Shown: one piece after another, positions 53,001 to 61,500 of the stretch
Layout of the letters: the number at the start of each line of letters is the position of its first letter
How positions within the stretch are numbered: the first letter of the stretch is position 1
Assembly (NCBI GenBank): GCA_026004795.1
Contig: BPJV01000003.1
Coordinates: forward strand, 558,001-622,000
DNA: 64,000 nt
Origin: Pirellulaceae bacterium
GTDB taxonomy: Bacteria; Planctomycetota; Planctomycetia; Pirellulales; Pirellulaceae
Reading direction: 5' to 3'
Made by a program: the position numbers and the translations under genes
Notes under the pieces: generated by a model
The model's database searches: none
Seen by the model: the letters and a program-made list of their open reading frames with translations, nothing else
Told to the model about the DNA's origin: nothing

Positions 53001-56000
53001 GCCGCCAAAGCTTGCAGGGTTACCGGAATGCGGATTCGCGTCGTTCCGTTGTCGCCTTCATGAATCACCACCTCCGGTCCGGCCAGCGGTGTTCCGTCGA
53101 CCAGCTCCGCGCTGGGTCCCAGATCGAGTCGGACTTGCCCTTCGGCCACTCCGCAATTGCCGCCTGGCAAATTGAACGTGCCTTGCAGCGCTCCGAATTG
53201 AACTTGCAAGCATCCTCCCGCGTCCAGCGAACCGCTCATGGCCGGATTTGTGCTGTCGCCCGCCGGTACGCCTGCCAGAAATCCCCAACCGGTGAAACTG
53301 CCCGTCGCTTGCGTTCCGTCAAAGGCAAAGCTTAAATCCCCGTGCGCTTCCAAAACGGCGGGTACGTTCGGCACGGCGTCGATGTGCACCTCGGCCGAGA
53401 GTGTGACATTGGTGACCGTTGGCAAACCGCTTAGATCCGGTGGCACTACAGTGAAACCACCGTTGAATGAAACGCCGAAAGCTCCCAACAGATTGCTGTC
53501 GCCGCGGATATTCGAGAAATGCAAAGCACCATCCGCGTCGACGCGTATCGACGCACTGGCGTGCTCCAATGAAAAACCGGGAATGATCAGTGTGGCATCA
53601 GACAGCTCGATCGACATCCCGGCCGTGGCGGGCCGCGTATCGAACAACAGCGAAAGTGTTCCGCCGTCGATCTTCACGGGCCAACTGCCGTCGGCGAGCG
53701 GGTTGTTGTCGCTTGGGGCGATCAACTGCATGTTGCCGAAGCCCCCCGTGTCGTCAGCGCCGAATTGAAAGGATGCCTCTTCCGAGCCGGGATTGCCCAA
53801 GGTCGTTTCGCGATAGGGCATCTCAAAGGTCAATCCCAGGAGGTTGACCGAGGCCCCCAATCCCATGGTCACGGTCGAACCACCGCCTGGTGCGGTTTCG
53901 CGCCGCAAGGTCAGTTGCACACCTTCGGCACCGGTTCCCGGCAGGAAGAATGCGGCCCCGGAAATCGCATCGGCTGTTCCCGTAGCGCTGAAATCGGGAA
54001 TCAGACCTGATTCGGGCAAGGAAATATTGAACGTGAAACTGCCGTCGGTGATCAATCCGGGAATGTCGATGTCGGCCAACAACTCCGCTCCGCCGCGGCG
54101 CATGATAAGCGGATCGGTCTCGTCATAGGAGTAGCCCGGCGAGTACACACGCATGCAACCGCCGTTATCGGTTCCCGTGCGAAGTTGCAACCAACCTGGT
54201 GTAGCCTCCGGATTATTCGGGTCAATCCCCATCAATCCGCCCACGCCGATGGCGGTTAAGAACCGGTTGAACTGGGCGGTCGCATTGACGACGGTGTGGA
54301 CGTTGGGAAGACCAAAAGCGGCGCAGGCGGCCGGCGCATTGCCGAGGATCACTTCGGCAGCCACGCGCGGGAGGCCGCCATCGAGTTGCTCGTCGCCGTC
54401 GTCGCCGGCCGTAGGCAGCACGCGATCCCCCACAGCTTGCCGCACGCCGTCGTTGTTCAGGTCGATAAACACTTCGCCTTGAGGATCGAATCGGCCGTTC
54501 TTGTTCAGGTCGACCCATTCCTGCTCGGTGTAAACACCATCGCCGTTCAGATCCGTCCAGGGCTCGGGAAGGTCGATCTGCCCGTTGCGGGGATTCGTGT
54601 CTTCATACTCCCAGTACTCGGCGACACCGTTGCGATTCAAGTCGCTCCAAGGATCCCCCGAATCCCAGCGGCCGTTCTTGTTCAAATCTTCGAACGGCTC
54701 GGCGGCATCGACCACCCCGTTTCCGTTCTTGTCGTTCCACACTTCACCCGGATCCCATAAGCCGTCGCCGTCGAAATCACCGCCCAATGCGTCCCAAGTG
54801 CCGTTGCCGTTCCAGTCTTCCAGCGGTTCTCCCGGCTGCCACTGGCCATCACCGTTCGTGTCCTCAAACGGCTCGGGTGCGAACGGCTCGGCCAGATTGA
54901 ACCCAGGCGTGCCGTTGATCTCTTCATACTGTTCGGCGGCGCTGGAATTCAGGTCGACGAGAAAACGGGTTTCGAGTCCGAGGAAGTCGCCGATAATCTC
55001 CAACTGTTCGCCGCGGCCGATCACCAGCGCTTCGCCGAGGTCGACTCCCAAGAGTTTGCCGGTTGTGGCATCCGGATTGCCGGGCACACTTTCCACGCTG
55101 CCGTACTGGCCGAAGAGGTAGCCGTCGGTCGCCCACTTCTCGCTAAGTTGGTCTCCCAACTCGGCAGCTCGCCCCGTCAGCCGAGCGACCAGCTCAGCCG
55201 GCGGCAGACCGACCAGCTCGTCAAGCCCGCCGAGCTCTTCCACGACGGGTGTCAGTAGATCGGGGACGAACAACTGAAGCTGAGCGACCTGCTGCTGAGC
55301 CGTAATCGCACCGGGAACTTCAGTCAAGAATCGCAGGAAGGCAAACGTCTCGTCCGGATGGGCGATCACGCACGAAATCGTATCGTCGCACTGCTGGCCA
55401 AGGCCTTGCATGTGCGCCAAGAGATCGTTTTTTACTTCATTGAAAAGGTCGACCGGTTCGGTCAGGAACCGCGGCAGAGTCAGCCGGCCGTCCAGCAGGA
55501 TGCCGCCACCCTGGATCTTGTCCCAGTTGGTCCGACCGCTGTCGTCGGGCAACTGCGGATCAACGTAGATCTTGCCGCTGCCCAGCTGACCCGGATCGGT
55601 TACGAGCAGATGTTCGGTTTCCTTCAAGTATCGGGCGCCTGTCGTGGCCGTGTTGTCTTCCAACACCACGTCGCCGGGGAACATCAAGCCTTGCACTTGG
55701 GCCAATTCCAAGCCATAGAGGTCCACCGTGCCGCCCAGACCCGCGAACCAAGGTGAAGGACCGCTGAAATCGATTTCCGGAATCCGATTGAGAAACAGGT
55801 CCTTGAACAAGTTGGTGAACGGGACATGGACATTGACGTTCGTGATGTCGGACATGGGGGAGACCGGCAGCGTGCCTTGAGTGGCAATTCGCATGAGTTG
55901 CTCGATCAACCGCACTTGGGCATCGATGTCGATTCGCGTCTTGTCGATCCGCACGTGAACTCGCTCGCGCGGCGGTCCGATCGGGAAGCCCAGGATGACG

Positions 56001-58492
56001 GGCTGGACGTAGCCTTCGATCGAGAAACTGGGATTCATCACATCGAAAAAGGCGTTGGTTGCCTCTTCAGCCGCACTGCCAAGGGTCGAAAAGATGACCG
56101 ACGCGATCGCTCCAGCCATCCGGGCCGACTTCTCCATCCGCGTGCGTGATTCAATGAGGCTGTCGGCCAGAGACAAGCCGGAGCTGTCGGGCTCGATCGA
56201 ATCGACGAGGCTGACTAACTGAGTGAAATGCGTATCGGCCAAGGCGGTCGCCCGTTCGACCCCTGCCACGAACAAACGCTGAATCAGTTGATCGAGCTGC
56301 GGAATTCCGGTGGTGAACAGTTGCGGGTCCCAATCCACATCCAATTCCGGCGCCACTTGCATCAAGTCGGTCAGCAATTTGCCGGCAGCCATTACACCTA
56401 ATTGGAAAGTCTCTGAATCAATGCTCCCTGGTGTCAGCAAGTCGGCAATCGAAGGGATCGCTGCTGGAACCTGGCTGCCACCGAGCATTCGGTTTTTCAG
56501 GAATGCCGTGTCGATCAACGTCTCCGAAGCACTGCCAAGCTCATCGCCAGGGCCGCCCTCGTCGAGTTGTCGATTTTCGTTTAGATCGAGCAAGAACTTG
56601 AAGAAGGCCGGACGTTGGCGCTCGCGGTCGACGGCCTGTTGGGCCGCGGTGATCAAACTGTCGAACACCGAGGAGTTGCCGTTGAGTGCCTTGAGTCGTT
56701 CCAGTCGAGCGACTTCAGCCTCCAGGATCGCAAGTTTACCAATGTACGCGAGGCGCTCGTTTTCGTACCGCCTAGCAACCAGCCCGAGTGCTTGATCCAA
56801 ATAGGTGTTGCTTTCGTTGGCAATGGTCTCCAGAAACGCGCGCGCGGCAATCGCGGTGCCGGCCGCCAGTCCATCGGTGTCGAATTGAGCGCCGATGCGG
56901 GCTTGCATCGGAAGCAGTAGTGACAGTAAGCCACCGGTGCCCGGGATTCCCGCCGCTACATTGATACTTGGATTGATGGGGTCGCTGGAGTCGAACACGA
57001 TGTCCGCCTGCGCGAGCGACTGGCCCAGGATCTCGACATCTCCGCGAACGAATACTTGAGCCTTGGACTGGGAAAGTGCTTCGAGCGTTGCCGCATCGTA
57101 ACCAACGTTCATTCCCACCGTGACCCGCCCGCCGATGGCGTTGTACAGATTCGTATTGGTGAGCACGCCGCTAACGACTAAGCGGAATCCTTTGTTCCAT
57201 GTGAATGTTGGCTCGTATTGATTCTTATTAACGATCCGCGTGATGGCAGCTTCGATCTCCGACGGTGAGAGGTTTTTTGGGCGGGCGAATTCGGGACGCG
57301 CGAGGATGTCGATCGGATTGGCCACTTCCTCGATTGGTGGCGCGTCGAAGACCAGAGCTCCTTCTAAGCCCTCGATGACGAAACCGGTCTGATTGCCGAT
57401 CTGGTAGCCGGCCGCGGCACCGATTCCGAAAAACGCCGCACCAACCCCGGCGCCAACGATGCCTCCAATTGGAATCGGCACACCCGATTTCAACCGCACC
57501 AGGACAGGACCATATTGCGTGATGACCAGTTCCGCACCAATTCCCACGTTGCCTGCCGATAACTCGCCTTGCACTTGAGCGTAAAGAACTTGACGGTGCT
57601 CGGAGTTGTCGAGTTGGACGTCCTGGACACCAAGGGTCAAGCCGCCTCCGATAGAAACCGGCCCCAGTTCGAAGGGCTCCATGCCGATCGATACTCCGTT
57701 GACGCTCGAAACGTCGAAAGGCAGCGGACACGTCTCGCTGCCGATCAAGGCGGGATGGGTTGCGCACGAGTTCGAAACGTATCTTGCCAGTTCGGCCAGT
57801 TTGATTTCCAACTTCTTGATTTGAGCGCGGATCGGCCAACCCCCTTCGCTCGATTCAAGCCCGCCGCTGACGATCAGCCGATAGTTGCGCGGGTCGACCA
57901 GTTCCTGAAACGGCGTGAGGGAATCCGAGCCGAGTTGATCAAGCGTTAAATCAAAATCGTCGCCTGTCCCTTCCGCACCCTTGAAGCGAATGCCGACTTC
58001 CGTGACATGCAACGGGAACCAATCGGGTAGTCCAAAAACATTGCCCCCCGGAACTCCCGAATCTTCGTCGATGGCGACACGGAAGAACGCGCCGATCGTC
58101 TCGTCAAAATCCAGCGTCGCCGGATCATCGACTGGTTCGGCTGCCATGACGAACACACGTTGCAAATCGGCACTAATGCCGAATCCGCCAGCTTCAAAGG
58201 TAAGTCCTTTGATCGAATCGGGCGCGGCCTCTTCAACCCGTACCCCGGCTTGGCGCAGAATAAAGTAAGGTTCGTTCGCTGCGGCGTCCGTATTCACCTG
58301 GGCCCGTCCGAATATCGTGAAGTAATCGCCCAGGGGAATTTCCACCATGCCGGTGTCAAACGACTCCAATGAGGCCTGGAACGACAAATCGAACGGCTGC
58401 GCTGGCGTGGCACGATTAGCCAGGACGGTATTGAACCGGGCGTAGCCTTGGTCCACGCCGAACCAGCTTGTGTCGACCGACGCCTCGACCAC
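50051..58492 (-). CDS. Giant secreted calcium-binding dockerin-like protein, C-terminal part (after in-frame TGA)
   Basis: A 2813-aa ORF from a GTG with no signal peptide. The frame is open for 13 more codons upstream, up to the TGA at 58532, so I treat it as the distal part of the gene that continues to the right edge. At about 1200-1357 it has ten D-x-N-x-D/N-G loops (DTNGDGQW, DLNKNGRW) like thrombospondin type 3 or EF-hand calcium sites. A Calx-beta-like segment lies at about 1800-1915, and beta-strand repeats at about 2230-2530 (GRIDIQNSAS, IGNLQIAGSW). A dockerin type I-like pair (DVNQDSYVTPLDVLLVINAINR, DTTGDDYLQPLDALLIINHLNR) is near 2617-2690. Planctomycete dockerin-like repeats may act in surface attachment; the ligand is unknown. 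Confidence 0.82.
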   Translation of the reverse strand: MVEASVDTSWFGVDQGYARFNTVLANRATPAQPFDLSFQASLESFDTGMVEIPLGDYFTIFGRAQVNTDAAANEPYFILRQAGVRVEEAAPDSIKGLTFEAGGFGISADLQRVFVMAAEPVDDPATLDFDETIGAFFRVAIDEDSGVPGGNVFGLPDWFPLHVTEVGIRFKGAEGTGDDFDLTLDQLGSDSLTPFQELVDPRNYRLIVSGGLESSEGGWPIRAQIKKLEIKLAELARYVSNSCATHPALIGSETCPLPFDVSSVNGVSIGMEPFELGPVSIGGGLTLGVQDVQLDNSEHRQVLYAQVQGELSAGNVGIGAELVITQYGPVLVRLKSGVPIPIGGIVGAGVGAAFFGIGAAAGYQIGNQTGFVIEGLEGALVFDAPPIEEVANPIDILARPEFARPKNLSPSEIEAAITRIVNKNQYEPTFTWNKGFRLVVSGVLTNTNLYNAIGGRVTVGMNVGYDAATLEALSQSKAQVFVRGDVEILGQSLAQADIVFDSSDPINPSINVAAGIPGTGGLLSLLLPMQARIGAQFDTDGLAAGTAIAARAFLETIANESNTYLDQALGLVARRYENERLAYIGKLAILEAEVARLERLKALNGNSSVFDSLITAAQQAVDRERQRPAFFKFLLDLNENRQLDEGGPGDELGSASETLIDTAFLKNRMLGGSQVPAAIPSIADLLTPGSIDSETFQLGVMAAGKLLTDLMQVAPELDVDWDPQLFTTGIPQLDQLIQRLFVAGVERATALADTHFTQLVSLVDSIEPDSSGLSLADSLIESRTRMEKSARMAGAIASVIFSTLGSAAEEATNAFFDVMNPSFSIEGYVQPVILGFPIGPPRERVHVRIDKTRIDIDAQVRLIEQLMRIATQGTLPVSPMSDITNVNVHVPFTNLFKDLFLNRIPEIDFSGPSPWFAGLGGTVDLYGLELAQVQGLMFPGDVVLEDNTATTGARYLKETEHLLVTDPGQLGSGKIYVDPQLPDDSGRTNWDKIQGGGILLDGRLTLPRFLTEPVDLFNEVKNDLLAHMQGLGQQCDDTISCVIAHPDETFAFLRFLTEVPGAITAQQQVAQLQLFVPDLLTPVVEELGGLDELVGLPPAELVARLTGRAAELGDQLSEKWATDGYLFGQYGSVESVPGNPDATTGKLLGVDLGEALVIGRGEQLEIIGDFLGLETRFLVDLNSSAAEQYEEINGTPGFNLAEPFAPEPFEDTNGDGQWQPGEPLEDWNGNGTWDALGGDFDGDGLWDPGEVWNDKNGNGVVDAAEPFEDLNKNGRWDSGDPWSDLNRNGVAEYWEYEDTNPRNGQIDLPEPWTDLNGDGVYTEQEWVDLNKNGRFDPQGEVFIDLNNDGVRQAVGDRVLPTAGDDGDEQLDGGLPRVAAEVILGNAPAACAAFGLPNVHTVVNATAQFNRFLTAIGVGGLMGIDPNNPEATPGWLQLRTGTDNGGCMRVYSPGYSYDETDPLIMRRGGAELLADIDIPGLITDGSFTFNISLPESGLIPDFSATGTADAISGAAFFLPGTGAEGVQLTLRRETAPGGGSTVTMGLGASVNLLGLTFEMPYRETTLGNPGSEEASFQFGADDTGGFGNMQLIAPSDNNPLADGSWPVKIDGGTLSLLFDTRPATAGMSIELSDATLIIPGFSLEHASASIRVDADGALHFSNIRGDSNLLGAFGVSFNGGFTVVPPDLSGLPTVTNVTLSAEVHIDAVPNVPAVLEAHGDLSFAFDGTQATGSFTGWGFLAGVPAGDSTNPAMSGSLDAGGCLQVQFGALQGTFNLPGGNCGVAEGQVRLDLGPSAELVDGTPLAGPEVVIHEGDNGTTRIRIPVTLQALAAADQPTTVRVSFDVTADTAQPGSDYNVVTTGPIDFSVDSSQMTDTKYIEIDIVADANLFEALNEQFHIAITVDSFSPPAGSDTSLFQGVTAMSVTLQNDDPPDPNDYPAGLWTAPYGALAHWTFDDPQPGSLDYTPLGQDLRNSMDPAPVDHFGKLVVSKRGLPGLVEEDGLFWLGGSNALGIAVPPRAEASWDFTVQPSSLILNYDPTEFRFYTRTTSRQPDWRLQWSLDGTTFHEITTSGQSTPALSYHDWDRYEIALPGEFEANDMTLPVLAQPITFRIATTDPNMQIDSVSVLGKKNGALDEFLFDLNRFLERMDQRLPHDLDITGAGKVQVGIGPEVVSPGGTPEPAVVIELFDTMPDDTYITLLSGNGYGTGQSLPVVVRSHGGIESIDLSTVTHFEGVLDVDGDVTGSVLTTGIDRGRIDIQNSASSPVTILAFGNFGTAPGADGVSISADQRIGNLQIAGSWLSGELRAKSLGSGLIQGEFRGGVSLRNGFDNLTFANGDFAPTHFQVGTANRPGSGDSGQLSVTNGDLTGTLNVLGTVDVITVSAGTMNADLTATHINTVTATTHATLLLGGDVNGNLQAGSIDAIQITGGDLNAGIELTDAQFRDVDIAVSEYCYAGQCKGGRINSPGSIHVAGGVKSIVANDVFMGLHVEGPVESIVVVPYTDGRRSGLRGQFDAGRFGSIQVTGATVDVQLTAKDERWRMGKSPGIELIELIDSTWTNGMISLPDGVPMGTILDDGNVLEWPGDVNTIMAGGYRLEQIPGNWGTRAVVIPASWQNPVNRLDVNQDSYVTPLDVLLVINAINRNGSRPLPRPSLLGSLPAPFYDTTGDDYLQPLDALLIINHLNRRVGGEAEFTAEFAGPSSADQAQAWSGAGLGPWESHDSAIPRWRERILPLAAPRQHQNVQRTPTNTQDGRDVLFSRLPSHHARHVDANRIVAVDVVALDTVLADSREEDDLESILDLLTSDADSSYKP

Positions 58493-58531
58493 CCAATCCA
58501 GATCCAGCTTCGTATCGGTATAGCTGGTTCC

Positions 58532-58534
58532 TCA
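58532..58534 (-). other. Single in-frame TGA splitting the giant gene
   Basis: On the minus strand the frame reads SVSEGTTI-TGA-GTSYTDTKLDLDW and then straight into the GTG (Val in the continuous reading) at which the track's downstream ORF begins. The TGA is the only stop in 4,649 codons before the final stop at 50051. One base change from CGA, GGA, TGG or TGC would restore the frame. It could be a nonsense mutation, an assembly error or a read-through site. Confidence 0.85.
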
Positions 58535-61500
58535 GATCGTCGTGCCTTCCGAAACGGAGATCTGGCCTACGGCCGACGCCCGGACGCTGTTGTTTTCATT
58601 GGGACGCGTGTCGCGCAGCGTAAAGGTACCGGCGATATCGCCGTCCCAGCTCCCGTTGACAAACTTCCCCAAGTACAACGCACCGTCGGCAGCAACCGAT
58701 GTGGCGGGAATCGGTACGTTGCGGGCACCGATGAAGATGGGGCCGAGTTCGGTGAACATCAGTTGCCGGTCGGGATTGAGCAACGACGAAGCCTCGACTT
58801 CCACCTGAACAAAACCGTTTTCACAGAGGGTTAATCCTTGAACGTCAGGAAACTCGTTGGAATCGATTTCAGGCCAGTTGATGACCGTGCCGCTCGAGCA
58901 ACTTTGTTGATCGGGTCGGCCAATCGCCAGGATCGGATCAAAGGGCAACGCCGCAAAGAACCCTCGCTTCTTGGGCTTCCCATCTTGCATGACGACGTTG
59001 CCGTCCTCGTCTGTTTCATACAAGTTAAATTGTGCGTCGACGCTAAGTTTGAACGTGTCCAGTTGGTTCGTATCAGGAAACTCAAGGTGGACGTTTTCGA
59101 CCGTCAGTGGCAAGAGATCTCGCAGGTTGAATTCGTCCAGCCCCTGGCCGACTGGTAGATCGAAGCCTACCGCCTGGCCGAAGGCGAAGGCAGCGTCGCG
59201 CACGATTTGGCCTGCATCGATCTCAGGCCGCTTCAGTGCCAGCAGCGGAACGTCGTCATCGGGATTCGTATCTTGAATTTGGAACGGTTCGTCGCCGAAG
59301 AACGGTACGGTGATGCCGACGCCACCCGCCTGGAGAAGATTCGGACCACCGGCCAAATCGATCTTTCCGTCATAGATTTCAAGGAAGACGACGTCTTTGA
59401 TACCGGCAGAGAAGCGTTCAGCCCCAAGGGCCAGGCCATCTGTACTCAATGTTCCAAACCCACCCTCGATGGCCACCAGGCCTTCTGGTGAATTGGGGTC
59501 GTCCGGGTATAGCGGTGTGCCGCCGTCGCTGACTTCGTACAACAACGCATCGAGGTCGGAAACGCCGATTTCAGCCGCAACGCTAGTTGGAGGACCCAAG
59601 ATGTCCTGCTGATTGAAACGCACGTCCAATTCAGCCGCCAGGCGCGCTCGGGAAACCAGCAGCCAGTCGCCCAGTCGGACCTCGGTCGGCTTGCCCGTCA
59701 GGATACCATTTTCTACTCTCCACACGCCTCGCTCCACTTGCCAGGGATCAGCGGGCGTGCTGGTGAGCGGATCCTGAGCCAACTCGACATAGGTGCCGGA
59801 TGCTGCCTGTTTGGCAAAGACGCGGTAATTCTGGAACTGGGCCGAGCGGGTGGACGCGGCCAGCCCGGCAAGTCCTCCGGCGAAACTGCTCGAAAACTGA
59901 TAGTTTGCTTGTACGTTAAACCCGCCTGTGCTCAATTGGCGACCCACGCGCACCTGGCCGCCGTTCCACTCGACGCGCATCCGGATCATCCCGGAGACTC
60001 CCGCCAACTCTTCAGCGTTACCATTGGCCAGAACGGTCCAGCGCGGCTCGCTCGAGCCCACGTTGCCAGAGGAACCGCCCGCTTCCACCAATTCAAACTG
60101 ACCAATAACCCACCGTTTGCCGAACTCGGTCGTGTTTTCGAGCCCCGCGAACTTGAACCGATCCGGCGACTGGTAATCAAAGATCATCATTCCGCCGAGT
60201 TGCCCGTCGACGTCTACTTCGATCGCCCCGATGGTCGGTACCGCCTCTCTGCGAGTTAACACGGCATCCGCACCGATCTCGGTCACGACCTCGGCATGCA
60301 GTCCTTGGTTGTCCACCTGAGCTTGAAAGCCGATTTCGGTTGGAACGCCCTCTTGCAAGCTGTACGGGATCAACAATCGGCCTTGCAACTGAGCGTCGAA
60401 ATTGAATTCGGTGTCGACGGAAAAGGCCAGCCCCGTATCGCGCAGCTCAAATCCCTCGATCTCGGCCGTCACTCCCGTGTCCACGGGCTTGGGCGGTTGG
60501 ATGGTGATGCTGTAATAGGGATTGCGGCCGCCGGCGTCGTCCGACACACGCAGGTAATAGACGCCGGCCGGTTGCCCCAAGAGCGAAACACGAGCGCGAT
60601 CGCCGAACGCCAAAGCGTCTCCACGTACGAATACGACCGACCGCCCGCCGGTGGCCGAGTCAACGGTCTCGCGATACAGTTCCAGGTCCAAGTCGCCCCG
60701 CTGCCGCGCGAAGTCGACTTGCACGTAGCTGGTCGGTGTGCCGCGCGATGTGATTTCGAAACGGAACCAATCGGCGGCATCGCGCAAGGCCAAGGGAACT
60801 ACGGTCAATTTCTGGTTGGGGATTCCCAGGTCGCCTGGCCCGCCGACAAGCAACTGATGGTAGTCGCCCAAGAATTCGTGAACGTCGTCCTTTTCCTGTC
60901 CGTTTACCGTAATGGTTTGCGTCTTGAGCGCTTCAGCCAATTGCGGGTCGATGTTGAGATCCAGCGTTCCCGTTCGCAACTCGAACACGGTGGGCAGATC
61001 GGCGCCTTCCGGCGGGCGGTCGGCGGGCGCGATCGTATCAAGTGACGGTTTGAAAACGGCTCCCGCCAGCGGCAGAGACAAGCTCGGATCGGTAGCGCCG
61101 CTGCCCGCTTCGCTCACACCCGGTATTTTCGCATTGGCAGCGAGCATCAATTGGAACGAGTCGAGCGGGTTGCCGTCAAAACCGACTTGCAGATGCTGCA
61201 ACTGATCGAGATGGCTCAACCGAAGCTTTCCATCAGCGGGCGCCACGTGGCTCCAATCAGCTTGGACTTTGGTCGTGAGATACCCTTCGCCATGTTCCAA
61301 GGTCAGGATTCCGTCGAACAGTTCGAGCTGAGCGTCGATATGGGCGGCAATCCCAAAACGCGCTCCCATGTCGGTTACCGGCCGCTGTTGGGGTTCCGAT
61401 TTGGCGGTGCGATCCGGCCGCGTGCGGATGTAGAAGGAATCGTTGGATGAATCGAGTCCGAACACGATCTGGCCGGTCAGTTCCGGGCGATCCACGGAGG

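Noticed and set aside
58532-58534. TGA as a selenocysteine codon
   Set aside because: No conserved redox motif surrounds it, the context is a structural beta-sandwich protein, and I see no SECIS-like hairpin right after it. Nonsense mutation, assembly error or read-through are simpler explanations.
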